Source of the DNA: Aquibacillus albus
GTDB lineage: Bacteria > Bacillota > Bacilli > Bacillales > Amphibacillaceae
DNA: 64,000 nt
Reading direction: 5' to 3'
NCBI RefSeq assembly: GCF_016908325.1
Contig: NZ_JAFBDR010000014.1
Location: 42,172-106,171, forward strand
In this document: one piece after another, positions 55,124-64,000 of the stretch
Layout: each line of letters opens with the position of its first letter
How positions within the stretch are numbered: the first letter of the stretch is position 1
The notes under the pieces: model-generated
Database searches by the model: none
The model's input: the letters and a program-made list of their open reading frames with translations, nothing else
Told to the model about the DNA's origin: nothing
Translations under genes and position numbers: made by a program

Positions 55124-57571
55124 TTGGCTCAGGAAAAGTTTCTAGATTTGCCGCTTGAGGAGGTCATTGGTGATCGATTCGGGCGTTATAGTAAATACAT
55201 TATTCAAGATAGAGCATTGCCGGATGCAAGAGATGGTTTGAAGCCTGTTCAGAGAAGGATTATCTATGCAATGCATGAAGAAAGGAATACAAATGATAAG
55301 CCGTTTCGTAAATCGGCCAAAACAGTAGGTACAGTTATCGGTAATTACCATCCACACGGTGATTCCTCTGTCTACGAAGCAATGGTACGACTTAGTCAAA
55401 CATGGAAGGTAAGAAATGTATTAGTTGAAATGCACGGGAATAATGGTAGTGTAGATGGAGATCCACCTGCTGCAATGAGATATACAGAAGCTAGACTGTC
55501 TAGTATATCCTCCGAATTAGTGCGGGATATCGACAAAGAAACCGTCGATTTTATCCCGAATTTTGATGATACCATTGAAGAACCAGTCGTACTACCTGCA
55601 AAGTTTCCTAATTTGCTCGTTAATGGTTCCACAGGTATATCTGCTGGTTATGCAACGGAAATTCCTCCTCATAACTTAGAAGAGGTCATTGATGCAGTAG
55701 TTAAAAAAATTGATAACCCATCGATTACTATTGATGAATTGATGAAGGTTATTAAAGGACCAGATTTTCCAACAGGTGGCATTATCCAAGGAGTAGACGG
55801 ATTAAAACAAGCATATCAGTCCGGTAAGGGAAAAGTGGTTGTCCGTGGTAAGGCGGAAGTAGATAAGATTCGTGGAAATCGTGAGCAAATTGTTATTGAT
55901 GAAATTCCTTATGAAGTAAATAAAGCTTCTCTAGTTAAAAGAATGGATGAGTTGCGGTTAGATAGGAAAGTAGAAGGCATTGCAGAGGTAAGAGATGAAA
56001 CGGATCGTACAGGGTTACGAATTGTTATTGAGTTAAAAAAAGATGCAGATAGTGAAGGAATATTAAATTACTTATATAAAAATACTGATTTGCAAATTAC
56101 TTATCATTTTAATATGGTGGCTATTAAGGATAAGACACCAAAGCTACTGAATTTAACAGAGATGCTTGAGTCTTATATCTCACACCAAAAATCCGTTGTT
56201 ACTCGTCAATCTGAATATGACTTGCGTAAAGCAAAAGAGCGAGCACATATTGTAGAAGGTCTAATTAAGGCGATATCCATACTTGATGAATTAATTGCGA
56301 CGATACGAGCTTCCAAAGATAAGCAAGATGCAAAGGCTAGAATTAAAGAAGCGTATGGTTTTACTGAAGAACAAGCGGAAGCTATTGTTAATCTTCAATT
56401 GTATAGGTTAACGAATACAGATATTACTTCTTTAGAACAGGAAGGAAAAGAGCTAACAAAAAGAATTGAAGAACTTGAAGCAATACTAAGTGATGAGAAA
56501 AAGCTTTTTTCAGTAATAAAAAATGATTTGAAACAATTAAAAAAGAAATATGCTGATAGCAGGAAAACTGTTATTGAAGAAAAAATTGAAGAATTAAAAA
56601 TTAATTTAGAAGTAACTGTAGCTAGTGAAGATGTACTTGTATCCGTAACAAGGGATGGCTATATTAAAAGAACCAGTTTACGGTCCTATGCTGCATCAAA
56701 TGAAGAAGATTTAGCAATTAAAGATGAGGATCATCTGATTACCTTGTATGAAATAAACACAACAGATACAATTTTATTGTTTACAAATAAGGGTAGATAT
56801 ATATATATTCCAGTTCATGAGCTCCCGGATATACGTTGGAAAGATTTAGGTCAACATATTTCTAATTTTGTTTCCATTCAAAAAGACGAAACGATTGTAA
56901 AAGCTGTTCCGGTAAGAGATTTTAATCAAGAAAGCTATCTCTTGTTCATAACGAAAAACGGAATGATTAAGAAAAGCGAGTTACATTTATATGAGGCTCA
57001 AAGATACTCCAAAGCGTTAATAGCAATTAACCTAAAAAAAGGTGATCAAGTACAAAATGTTCATGTGACAAATGGCCATTCCGACATATTTATTGCGTCC
57101 AATCAAGGTTATGGTCTATGGTATCATGAGTCTGAAGTAAGTCCTGTTGGCCAAAGGGCAGCAGGTGTAAAAGCCATTCATCTAAAAGAAGGAGAATATG
57201 TAGTCAATGGAGTAGTTTTTGATGATTTAGTTGAGGACCCTAATCTTGTTTTAATTACACATCGAGGAGCTTGTAAACGAATGAAGCTCAATGAATTTGA
57301 ACAGTCCTCACGAGCAAAACGAGGGACAGTTATGTTACGGGAATTGAAACGGAACCCACATCAAGTTGCAGGCTTCACTCTAGCAAGCGAAAAGGACACA
57401 ATTGAGATCAAAACAGCGTCTGGTTCTGTTCATACGATTTATCCGTTAGAACTACCTAAAAGTGATAGGTACAGTAACGGGTCCTTTATTATTGATACTG
57501 ATGAATTAGGTGAGGTTATGGAGATTTGGAATAAAACAACATACAAAAAGGTATTTGAAAATGATAAGTAA
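55124..57571 (+). CDS. parC: DNA topoisomerase IV subunit A
   Basis: An 815-residue breakage-reunion subunit. The quinolone-resistance region includes HPHGDSSVYEAMVRL, and the catalytic tyrosine is Y120 in AMRYTEARLS. The C-terminal beta-pinwheel starts near residue 500. The length matches ParC rather than GyrA in its lack of the canonical GyrA box, and the partner and locus confirm it. The start is TTG (55124) after AAAGGGGGAG. A strong terminator ends the operon. Confidence 0.96.
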   Translation: MAQEKFLDLPLEEVIGDRFGRYSKYIIQDRALPDARDGLKPVQRRIIYAMHEERNTNDKPFRKSAKTVGTVIGNYHPHGDSSVYEAMVRLSQTWKVRNVLVEMHGNNGSVDGDPPAAMRYTEARLSSISSELVRDIDKETVDFIPNFDDTIEEPVVLPAKFPNLLVNGSTGISAGYATEIPPHNLEEVIDAVVKKIDNPSITIDELMKVIKGPDFPTGGIIQGVDGLKQAYQSGKGKVVVRGKAEVDKIRGNREQIVIDEIPYEVNKASLVKRMDELRLDRKVEGIAEVRDETDRTGLRIVIELKKDADSEGILNYLYKNTDLQITYHFNMVAIKDKTPKLLNLTEMLESYISHQKSVVTRQSEYDLRKAKERAHIVEGLIKAISILDELIATIRASKDKQDAKARIKEAYGFTEEQAEAIVNLQLYRLTNTDITSLEQEGKELTKRIEELEAILSDEKKLFSVIKNDLKQLKKKYADSRKTVIEEKIEELKINLEVTVASEDVLVSVTRDGYIKRTSLRSYAASNEEDLAIKDEDHLITLYEINTTDTILLFTNKGRYIYIPVHELPDIRWKDLGQHISNFVSIQKDETIVKAVPVRDFNQESYLLFITKNGMIKKSELHLYEAQRYSKALIAINLKKGDQVQNVHVTNGHSDIFIASNQGYGLWYHESEVSPVGQRAAGVKAIHLKEGEYVVNGVVFDDLVEDPNLVLITHRGACKRMKLNEFEQSSRAKRGTVMLRELKRNPHQVAGFTLASEKDTIEIKTASGSVHTIYPLELPKSDRYSNGSFIIDTDELGEVMEIWNKTTYKKVFENDK

Positions 57572-57576
57572 GGAAC

Positions 57577-57620
57577 AAAAAGTGACTTCAACATTATACT
57601 GCTGTTGAAGTCACTTTTTT
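57577..57620. terminator. intrinsic terminator after parEC, possibly two-sided
   Basis: AAAAAGTGACTTCAAC (57577-57592) pairs with GTTGAAGTCACTTTTT (57604-57619). It lies between convergent parC and the YkoP-like gene. Confidence 0.92.
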
Positions 57621-57715
57621 ATTGCTGTTATTATAGGTCGACAATGGATGGATAGTTATTTGTATGGTTCTAAAACCTGTACCTACTAAAGTCATCTATT
57701 CCAATTTTTAAAACC

Positions 57716-58273
57716 TTAAACTTTAGCTTTCTGCCCATATTTATTGGATAGTTGCTGCTTAGACATAAATAAGTAAACAGGGTAATGATTCTTCACCTTA
57801 TATGAAAATAAATAAGTTAAAGGCAGCCAAGACAACTGTTTAAACCATTTATAAAAAGGGCTTGTTATTGGAAAGGAATCGAATCCTAAGCGTTTTGTTC
57901 CTTTTTCCAATGTTGTTATCCCTATAATCGCTTTAATATCGTCCTTGCAGACATGATTATTAATGTAAACAACTAAATCAGGCAGTGATTCCTTTACATA
58001 CTTATAAACCAATAGTGCCTTTTTCACATTGTTGTCGATTGTTTTAATTTCTTTTAAGATTTTAATATTATATAAATGGATTTTCACCAATAAATCATTT
58101 CTTTTAATAACTGTTCCATCCGAAAGTGTATAATTGGGACCTTTGTATTTTGTTAATCGTACTCTAAAGATACTTTTTTGTATCGTTTTGGAATTTATTT
58201 GCTTTAAATTTGAAAGTGAGTAATACACTGGATCTAATAAATTCCAGATTGTAATTAATGATGTTTTAATCAT
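57716..58273 (-). CDS. YkoP-like conserved protein
   Basis: A 185-residue basic protein without a signal peptide. Recognisable stretches are FRVRLTKYKGPNYTLSDGT, LLVKIHLYN, GITTLEKGTKRLGFDSF and a C-terminal YPVYLFMSKQQLSNKYG. These fit my memory of the B. subtilis YkoP family, for which no activity is known; a link to polysaccharide deacetylases by fusion in other species is possible. A weakly hydrophobic stretch near the C-terminus may be membrane-associated. It is divergent from the flavin reductase. Confidence 0.65.
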   Translation of the reverse strand: MIKTSLITIWNLLDPVYYSLSNLKQINSKTIQKSIFRVRLTKYKGPNYTLSDGTVIKRNDLLVKIHLYNIKILKEIKTIDNNVKKALLVYKYVKESLPDLVVYINNHVCKDDIKAIIGITTLEKGTKRLGFDSFPITSPFYKWFKQLSWLPLTYLFSYKVKNHYPVYLFMSKQQLSNKYGQKAKV

Positions 58274-58463
58274 ATTTTGTCATTCCTTTGCTTTTTTAAT
58301 CAAATGTTCTTACGTAGTATTTGCGGTGTTTAAAACATCATTCAACTGATTCAACATAAAAATTACTTAAAAAACATAGTTATATAATGCAATATTTTTT
58401 TAATTCATTAACAAAAGTGTTATTCTTTAAGGGAAAATAAGTGTTTAAAAAGGAGATACGTTA

Positions 58464-58928
58464 ATGGATAATCGTTTGTTTCGAGACGCAATGGGCAAAT
58501 TTGCAACCGGTATAACAGTTGTTACTACCGATTATCATAACGAAACACATGGAATGACGGTAAATGCCTTTATGTCAGTCTCTTTAGAACCTAAATTAAT
58601 CGCGATTTCAATTGATGAAAAAGCGAGCATGTTTGAGATATTAAAGCATAACGACAGCTTTGGAGTAAGTATGCTAACAGAAGACCAAAAAGACTTATCC
58701 ATGATATTTGCAAAACAGATTGAAAATAAAAAACAAATCCAATTTCAACAGTTAGATGGTGTTCCTATTCTAAAAGATGCTCTAACTGCAATTTCCTGTA
58801 AAATTAGGAATCGGATAACCGCCGGAGATCACATGGTAATTATTGCAGAGGTAACAGATCTGGAAGTCAATCATGGTGATCCAATTCTTTATTTTGGTGG
58901 CAATTATCGAAATATCGCAAAGGAATAA
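58464..58928 (+). CDS. flavin reductase-family flavoprotein (FMN-binding split barrel)
   Basis: A 154-residue protein of the NtaB/HpaC/DIM6 family. FRDAMGKFATGITVVTT is the N-terminal signature, with GMTVNAFMSVSLEPKLI contacting flavin and a C-terminal GDPILYFGGNYR. Members reduce FMN or FAD with NAD(P)H, often for a partner monooxygenase, but no partner is encoded nearby. AAAAAGGAGA lies before the ATG. It is monocistronic, with its own terminator. Confidence 0.9.
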   Translation: MDNRLFRDAMGKFATGITVVTTDYHNETHGMTVNAFMSVSLEPKLIAISIDEKASMFEILKHNDSFGVSMLTEDQKDLSMIFAKQIENKKQIQFQQLDGVPILKDALTAISCKIRNRITAGDHMVIIAEVTDLEVNHGDPILYFGGNYRNIAKE

Positions 58929-58945
58929 TATTGTTCTTTTATAAA

Positions 58946-58977
58946 ATAAAACAGTTATATGCTGTTTTATTTTTTTA
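58946..58977 (+). terminator. intrinsic terminator after the flavin reductase gene
   Basis: ATAAAACAG (58946-58954) pairs with CTGTTTTAT (58962-58970), then T-run. Confidence 0.82.
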
Positions 58978-59097
58978 TTTACACACTTATCGTATTCTTG
59001 GTTGTTTTTTATTACGCCATTGACCTATAATGCGACATAACCTTTGCATGGAATTGCTTTAATTCACTTTTTTTGAATCGGGTGCAATAATCGCTTC

Positions 59098-59210
59098 GGC
59101 AGAATACTTCGCTTTCCGCGGGCACGGCCTCAGCCTCCTCAGAAGCACAGAACGCTTATTGCGGGGTCTTCGGACACGTGCTGTTCCCGCAGGAGTCTAC
59201 GTATTCTGCC
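59098..59210 (+). repeat. GC-rich inverted element (family R1), plus-oriented copy
   Basis: The ends GGCAGAATAC (59098-59107) and GTATTCTGCC (59201-59210) are a perfect 10-bp inverted repeat. Inside are CTTTCCGCGGGC, GCCTCCTC, GCGGGGTCT and CCCGCAGGAGTCTACG, which appear in reverse complement in the copy at 59503-59608. Confidence 0.85.
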
Positions 59211-59502
59211 TACGCTTAAAGGGATACTCCGATTAATGGTAAGTTTATGTACTGGGACTCATGATCGTGGAATGCTTCTCTTCGCTTTTTTACAAAACAA
59301 GACAGGTCGAATCCTCGAAAATATAGACTAATTTTTTGCGTGCGATATAACGTTACTAATGTTTTCAACATCACAAAAGTAAATGAAGAGTCTGACATTT
59401 TCAGCAGCTTGGATTTGTTCTCTTAAGTAAATAAAAATTTGTCCTATTGCGATAGATAAGATGTTGCAAAGAAGCTTTTACAAATCTTTACTATATAGCG
59501 GA

Positions 59503-59608
59503 GGAAATACACGTAGACTCCTGCGGGAGGAATGGCATCGGTGAGACCCCGCAGAGCGAAAGCTCGAGGAGGCTCACCAGCCGCCCGCGGAAAGCGAAGT
59601 GTATTTCC
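59503..59608 (-). repeat. GC-rich inverted element (family R1), minus-oriented copy
   Basis: The ends GGAAATACAC (59503-59512) and GTGTATTTCC (59599-59608) are a perfect 10-bp inverted repeat whose sequence differs from that of the plus-oriented copy, while the interior (CGTAGACTCCTGCGGGA, GAGGAGGC, GCCCGCGGAAAGCGAAG) is conserved. The paired ends therefore covary. Confidence 0.85.
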
Positions 59609-59795
59609 GAAGCGAGTATAAGCACCAACCATCTTTTCAGTTATGTCGCAGTTATCTTATTTTACGCATTGTCATTTACTTAGGTAAAACACTAGTATTA
59701 GAATCTGAAAAGATAAATAATGATGAACACTAGTCATAATCGAGCATAAAACGTATAATAGTTGTTATTAATACGGAATGAAGGAGCAATTATCA

Positions 59796-62700
59796 ATGAG
59801 TCCTTTAGTAACCAATTCTGTCAATCCAGCAACCATTGCAGCTTTTTATAAAGAGTATAAAGAGGCTGATCATATTAAATTGGCTAATAAAACATTAGAT
59901 TTATTAGATAAAAACGATAATAGTGAGTATGTGGTTTGTTTCTCTGGACATTTTTCAGCTGGAAAGTCAACAATGATTAACCATTTAATTGGTCAAGACG
60001 TGTTACCTCAAAGTCCTATTCCAACAAGTGCAAATGTGGTTAAAATTTCTTCAGGAGAAGGATTTGCTAGGGTATTTTTTAATAAGCAAGACCCGGTCGA
60101 ATATAAAGAGCCATATGATATGGAGACAATAAAGACGTTTTGCAAAGACGGTGATGCAATAAATCGTGTTGAAATTAGTAAGGATACACGAGCGATTCCA
60201 GCAAATGTTTCCATACTGGACACACCTGGAATCGATTCAGCTAATGACGCAGATCGTATTATGACGGAATCATCCTTGCATATTGTAGATGTAATCTTTT
60301 ATGTAATGGATTATAACCATGTTCAATCAGAAGTTAATTTGCTATTTTTAAAGGAAATGCAAGACAGGGGCAAACCTATTTTTATTGTTATCAACCAAAT
60401 TGATAAGCATCATGATAGTGAGTTATCATTTGAAGCATTCAAAAATAGTGTTAATGAAACATTAGCAAACTGGGGGATTATCCCTGAGCAAATATTTTAT
60501 ACTTCTGTGTTAGATATGAACCAAGAAAACAATGAAATTCATGATTTAGAAGTGAAAATTCAAGAACTAATGAACTTTGGTCACTATTCGTTAGAAGAAA
60601 CAATCGAAAAATCTTTATCATACTTCATCGAACAGCATATTGAATGGTTAGAAGACAAAAATCAAGCAAAAAAAGATAAGTTAATGAATGAATTGGATCA
60701 TCTACGGATAGTTAATGAAACTTCTTTAGATTCTAGAGCGGTAGAAGCCAACTTGGAACATTTAACATATGTAGAAGAAAACGCTTTTAGCGAATTTCAA
60801 TCGGAAGTAGATAAAACGCTAAAAAATGCGTATATTATGCCTTTTGAATTACGTGAGAAGGCTGAAGCAGTTCTCCACTCACAACAAAAGGGTTTTAAAG
60901 TAGGAATCTTTTCTACAAGAAAAAAAACAGAGGCTGAACGGCAAAGACGTCTAAATGAGTTATATGAACCCTTAATGAAAACCGTGAAGGCCTCCATTGA
61001 ATGGAAGCTTCGTGAAAAACTGTTATCGTTTGCTAAAAAATATGGAGTACAGCAATCAACTATTATTGAAAAGATACAAGCATTAAGCATAGCATTTCAA
61101 CCGGATGATTTGGTTCAATTAATTAAACCAGGTGCTGGCATAACCGGTGAATACCTTCTTATATTTACACAAGATATCGCCAACACAATCAAACAGCATT
61201 ATAAACAAGTTAGCGTTGATGTGTGGAATGATATAAAGACTATCCTGACAGAGGATACAAAAGGCAAAATGGAATCGCTATCCAATCAGCTTGAAAGCAA
61301 AAAACAACAGGAACGTCTTCAGAAAGAGTTAATGCTGTTAGATGAAAATATAGAAAATCAAAGACAGGAATTTAGTGAACTACTAGCGGTTGGTGTAAAT
61401 GAACAAACTACTCTAACTGATGCACGGGAACAAGTCAAAAATCGATACAAAACTATTCAATTATTTGAAGGAGTACCTGAAAAACAAGCAGAAACAAATA
61501 CTTTAAATGGCAAGGAAGATAAATCTTTTATTGTAGATGAGCCAAAAAGCCATAAAACAGTTGATACAACAATCAAAGATATTGAAACGGTGATTTCGAC
61601 CATTCGAGGATTACCAGGATTCGATGCTATGATAAAGGATTTATCCAGAAGACGAGAACGACTTGAGAATAAACAGTATACCGTTGCCTTATTTGGTGCT
61701 TTTAGCGCTGGGAAGTCCTCGTTTGCAAATGCATTATTAGGGGAGAAGGTGTTACCTGTATCTCCAAATCCTACAACAGCAGCAATAAATAAGATTAGTC
61801 CGCCCAACGATCAATATGAGCATGGAACTGTTGTTGTAAAAATAAAAAACGAGAAAGATTTATTGGATGAACTTGAACAAATTGTCGAAGTTAACTCCTC
61901 GTATACTTCGCTTCAGCCATTTATACAATTGTATAGAAGTGAAGCAGTAGACAAAGATAATCGTGTAACGAATAAGCATAAGTTATTTGTTGAATCGGTT
62001 ATGGAAGGATACGAGCAATTAGGTGAATACCTCGGCAAACAATTAACGATAAATTTGAATGAATTTCCAGATTATGTTTCAAAAGAATCACTCGCTTGTT
62101 ATGTAGAATGGATGGAATTATATTATGATTGTGCGTTAACTTCACAAGGAATTACGTTAGTTGATACACCTGGTGCTGACTCCATTAATGCAAGACATAC
62201 AGATGTATCGTTCGAATATATCAAACAATCGGATGCAATTTTATTTGTTACGTACTATAACCATCCTTTTTCAAAAGCAGATCGGGAGTTTTTAATACAA
62301 TTAGGTAGAGTAAAGGATGCATTTAGCCTTGATAAGATGTTCTTCATTATTAATGCTGCCGATTTAGCAAAAAATGAAGAGGAATTAGATATGGTTAAGA
62401 CTTATATTTCTGATCAGCTTCTGCAATTTGGTGTAAAACAACCAAGGATGTTTGCTCTATCGAGTAATGAGGCAATAAAAGAAAAGTCGGGGGAAAATAC
62501 AAAATCGCGTTCGGGAATCGAAAAATTTGAAAAAGCTTTTGATCATTTTGTTCACCATGAAATTATGGATCTCTTTGTACAATCCACGTATCATGATATG
62601 AAGAGAATCAAAAATACAATGAAAAAGTATTTAGACGCAGCTTCTCTTAATAAAGAAGAAAAACAATTGCAAATTAGTCAGTATGAAACAGAATTAGATT

Positions 62701-63422
62701 CGATAGCAACACTTATAAAAGAGTCAGGGATAGATTCCTATTTTCAGGAAATCGAACAAAAAATAGAAAAGCAGATTTATTATGTAAATCAACGTCATTC
62801 TATTCAATTCGGTGATCGATTTAAAGAGTCATTTAATCCATCTACAATTAAAAGTAAGGGTAAAGATGCTAAAAGTGAACTGAAAAGCAGTCTTCAGAAA
62901 ATGATGAAAGATATAGGATATGAGCTTGCTCAGGAATTAAGGGCTGTCTCATTACGAATAGAGTTTTTTATTCAACAAAAAGCTGTTGAATGGAATAATA
63001 AAGTAGAGAATGAGTGTAATGCAATTCATGACGGCCTAACACTTCCAAAGGTTGAGGATGTATCATTAACAACACCAGGTTTTAAAACAGCTTTCGATCA
63101 TTTAGATTTATCTATTTTTAACAGTGCTTTGAATCAGTTTAAAAATACAAGGGCATTCTTTGAAAAAAATGAAAAAGAAGAGATGAAAGAGGTTATATTA
63201 GAGCAAATAAAGCCGCTAGTCTCTGATTATTTACAGGAAAATCAACAGATGTTGAAAGAACACTATAATCTAGAGTCTGATCAGCTTTTTACCAAAATAA
63301 AAGAAAAAGCAGGGAATGCTGCCGAGCAATATTATAACGGTTTAAAACACTCATTAACTGACGAAATAAATGTAGAGGATGTAAGAGAAAAAGTTAAACA
63401 GTTAAATATGATTAACTTCTAG
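59796..63422 (+). CDS. dynA: two-headed bacterial dynamin DynA
   Basis: A 1208-residue fusion of two dynamin-like units. GTPase 1 has G1 GHFSAGKST (about residue 52) and LDTPGIDSAND; GTPase 2 has GAFSAGKSS (about 634) and VDTPGADSIN. Each is followed by long helical bundles. The size matches B. subtilis DynA (YpbR), which tethers and fuses membranes and helps the cell resist membrane damage and phage. The ATG at 59796 was chosen with AAGGAG 9 bp upstream; an ATG at 59778 lacks a site. It is the only dynamin-like gene here. Confidence 0.94.
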   Translation: MSPLVTNSVNPATIAAFYKEYKEADHIKLANKTLDLLDKNDNSEYVVCFSGHFSAGKSTMINHLIGQDVLPQSPIPTSANVVKISSGEGFARVFFNKQDPVEYKEPYDMETIKTFCKDGDAINRVEISKDTRAIPANVSILDTPGIDSANDADRIMTESSLHIVDVIFYVMDYNHVQSEVNLLFLKEMQDRGKPIFIVINQIDKHHDSELSFEAFKNSVNETLANWGIIPEQIFYTSVLDMNQENNEIHDLEVKIQELMNFGHYSLEETIEKSLSYFIEQHIEWLEDKNQAKKDKLMNELDHLRIVNETSLDSRAVEANLEHLTYVEENAFSEFQSEVDKTLKNAYIMPFELREKAEAVLHSQQKGFKVGIFSTRKKTEAERQRRLNELYEPLMKTVKASIEWKLREKLLSFAKKYGVQQSTIIEKIQALSIAFQPDDLVQLIKPGAGITGEYLLIFTQDIANTIKQHYKQVSVDVWNDIKTILTEDTKGKMESLSNQLESKKQQERLQKELMLLDENIENQRQEFSELLAVGVNEQTTLTDAREQVKNRYKTIQLFEGVPEKQAETNTLNGKEDKSFIVDEPKSHKTVDTTIKDIETVISTIRGLPGFDAMIKDLSRRRERLENKQYTVALFGAFSAGKSSFANALLGEKVLPVSPNPTTAAINKISPPNDQYEHGTVVVKIKNEKDLLDELEQIVEVNSSYTSLQPFIQLYRSEAVDKDNRVTNKHKLFVESVMEGYEQLGEYLGKQLTINLNEFPDYVSKESLACYVEWMELYYDCALTSQGITLVDTPGADSINARHTDVSFEYIKQSDAILFVTYYNHPFSKADREFLIQLGRVKDAFSLDKMFFIINAADLAKNEEELDMVKTYISDQLLQFGVKQPRMFALSSNEAIKEKSGENTKSRSGIEKFEKAFDHFVHHEIMDLFVQSTYHDMKRIKNTMKKYLDAASLNKEEKQLQISQYETELDSIATLIKESGIDSYFQEIEQKIEKQIYYVNQRHSIQFGDRFKESFNPSTIKSKGKDAKSELKSSLQKMMKDIGYELAQELRAVSLRIEFFIQQKAVEWNNKVENECNAIHDGLTLPKVEDVSLTTPGFKTAFDHLDLSIFNSALNQFKNTRAFFEKNEKEEMKEVILEQIKPLVSDYLQENQQMLKEHYNLESDQLFTKIKEKAGNAAEQYYNGLKHSLTDEINVEDVREKVKQLNMINF

Positions 63423-63445
63423 TATAAAAAAGAGGCTATCCAAAT

Positions 63446-63474
63446 AAAGTGGTCCCTATGTCAAGGACACTTTT
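63446..63474 (+). terminator. terminator-like hairpin after dynA
   Basis: AAAGTGGTCC (63446-63455) pairs with GGACACTTT (63465-63473) with one bulged G, then T. Confidence 0.65.
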
Positions 63475-63520
63475 AAAAAAAGGCCTTAAATTTTAATAAT
63501 TAATAGCGTATTCTTCCGGT

Positions 63521-63582
63521 AAGGAGGAGATACGACATAAGAACCAGTAACTCTTCTGCCTCAGAAAGTTACTGGTTTTCTT
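63521..63582 (+). other. perfect ribosome site without start codon, followed by a strong hairpin
   Basis: AAGGAGGAGA (63521-63530) is followed by ATA at 63537 and a 15-codon open stretch but by no ATG, GTG or TTG. AACCAGTAACT (63542-63552) pairs with AGTTACTGGTT (63567-63577) and then runs into TTCTT, a terminator-like structure. Together they resemble an attenuator or the remnant of a gene. Confidence 0.45.
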
Positions 63583-63610
63583 AAATTTCATTCGTGTCTT
63601 AGATGTATAT

Positions 63611-64000
63611 ATGAATAGAAGTTTTATAAAGTCAATTGATATCTTTCAAGTATATATGCTGGGGGAAGATGTTCCGTGTTACATTCACAGGTATTGTAAA
63701 CAATTGGATGATTCACAATGGCAGAGATTTTATGAACAGATGTTGGAACCTGTTACCTTTGTCACGGACATCGCTTACCTTTTCTATGTATTAAAATGGA
63801 TTCTAAAGTATGATTTTGATGATTTATCCTATGCTGTGTATTTTCAAGATAGGATGGATCCCGAATGTATTCCACAGTCACTAATTAAAGATGAGTGGTT
63901 GCCGTTACTGTGGAATCGCTATGGGCAGCGTTTGGAGAAAGAACTATTCGAAATCCATTGTAGCTCAAATGATGCATCATCCGTAACGGATATCATTGGT
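63611..64000 (+). CDS. unrecognised protein, 3' truncated by window
   Basis: An open frame runs from ATG 63611 to the window edge (130 codons). It reads MNRSFIKSIDIFQVYMLGED, then VPCYIHRYCKQL, ILKYDFDDLSYAVYF and LWNRYGQRLEKELFEIH. Codon use looks genuine and the product is soluble, with three cysteines. No ribosome site precedes 63611 and the frame is open back to 63551, so the start is unsure and the gene may be damaged. I do not recognise the family. Confidence 0.5.
   Translation, partial: MNRSFIKSIDIFQVYMLGEDVPCYIHRYCKQLDDSQWQRFYEQMLEPVTFVTDIAYLFYVLKWILKYDFDDLSYAVYFQDRMDPECIPQSLIKDEWLPLLWNRYGQRLEKELFEIHCSSNDASSVTDIIG

Larger units (their letters stand above)
58978..59795. other. repeat-bearing intergenic region upstream of dynA
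   Basis: No credible gene is seen in about 820 bp. It holds two GC-rich elements in opposite orientation (59098-59210 and 59503-59608) and a 292-bp AT-rich spacer between them, then the dynA leader. Confidence 0.8.

Noticed and set aside
59216..59632. Two minus-strand frames of about 60 codons between flavin reductase and dynA
   Set aside because: One crosses the GC-rich repeat and encodes its stems; the other lies in the AT-rich spacer. Neither has a ribosome site.
61457..61807. A 116-codon minus-strand frame opposite dynA
   Set aside because: Lies wholly inside the well-supported dynamin gene, with no separate signals.
63432..63475. Possible insertion-sequence end after dynA (AAGTGGTCCCTATGTCAAGG)
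   Set aside because: It recalls termini of some IS elements, but no transposase, second end or target duplication is visible, and the bulged hairpin with T-run is explained as a terminator.

Overview
The window is a low-GC Bacillota chromosome from an endospore-forming member of the Bacillaceae. Sporulation genes (spoVS, cotE, spoVK, sspP, sspN, tlp, sirA) and a gene order that closely follows the Bacillus subtilis ymf-ymd-ymc-mutSL-miaA-hfq-spoVK-ynb-glnRA-lexA-yne-citB-parEC segment support this. The protein sequences and the dispersed intergenic repeats suggest the Oceanobacillus/Virgibacillus group, but that genus-level placement is inference.

Layout. 1-13.9 kb: the end of a nucleoside ABC permease gene (nupQ), the ymfF-ymfH-ymfI peptidase/reductase cluster, ymfJ, ymfK, rodZ (ymfM), pgsA, cinA, recA, rny, ymdB, spoVS and an M19 dipeptidase. 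14-22.2 kb: miaB-ymcA, a 0.9-kb repeat-rich gap, cotE, mutS-mutL. 22.3-32 kb: two small uncharacterised minus-strand genes, dps, miaA-hfq, a LysM amidase, spoVK, hflX-ynbB and the GlnR-controlled glnRA operon. 32-35 kb: an orphan AbiGi-like gene and the SOS locus lexA / 30-residue membrane micro-ORF / yneB / ynzC. 35-47 kb: tkt, sirA, yneF, ccdA, a lone MrpB/MnhB-like gene, yneI, ccdC, yneK, a PAS histidine kinase, sspP, acnA, a TlpA-type thioredoxin, an FbpB-like micro-ORF, sspN and tlp. 47-58 kb: a double SpoVK-type AAA ATPase coupled to yneP and yneQ; folE2-yidD and plsY on the minus strand; yneT; parE-parC. 58-64 kb: a YkoP-like protein, a flavin reductase, a pair of inverted GC-rich repeats, the two-headed dynamin dynA, and an unrecognised partial gene at the right edge.

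How the genes connect. LexA boxes lie at recA and in the lexA/micro-ORF intergenic region, so recA, lexA, the micro-ORF and probably yneB form an SOS set. Two perfect GlnR/TnrA boxes precede glnRA. The ccdA, ccdC and TlpA-like genes point to thiol-redox handling and cytochrome c maturation. RodZ, PgsA, PlsY, YidD and DynA concern envelope and membrane assembly. RNase Y and RicA (YmcA) concern RNA turnover and development, and Hfq is a further RNA-binding protein.

The least ordinary content is: (i) the SOS-controlled 30-residue membrane peptide where YneA should be; (ii) a 51-bp tandem repeat lying between fragments of a GC-rich inverted element, whose intact pair at 59 kb shows covarying terminal stems; (iii) a second ~135-bp dispersed repeat family with copies at 12.8 and 32.8 kb; (iv) an orphan AbiGi-like gene; (v) an orphan MrpB-like membrane protein; (vi) an FbpB-like micro-ORF that seems to need an AUU start. 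No tRNA or rRNA gene, CRISPR array or intact insertion sequence was seen.
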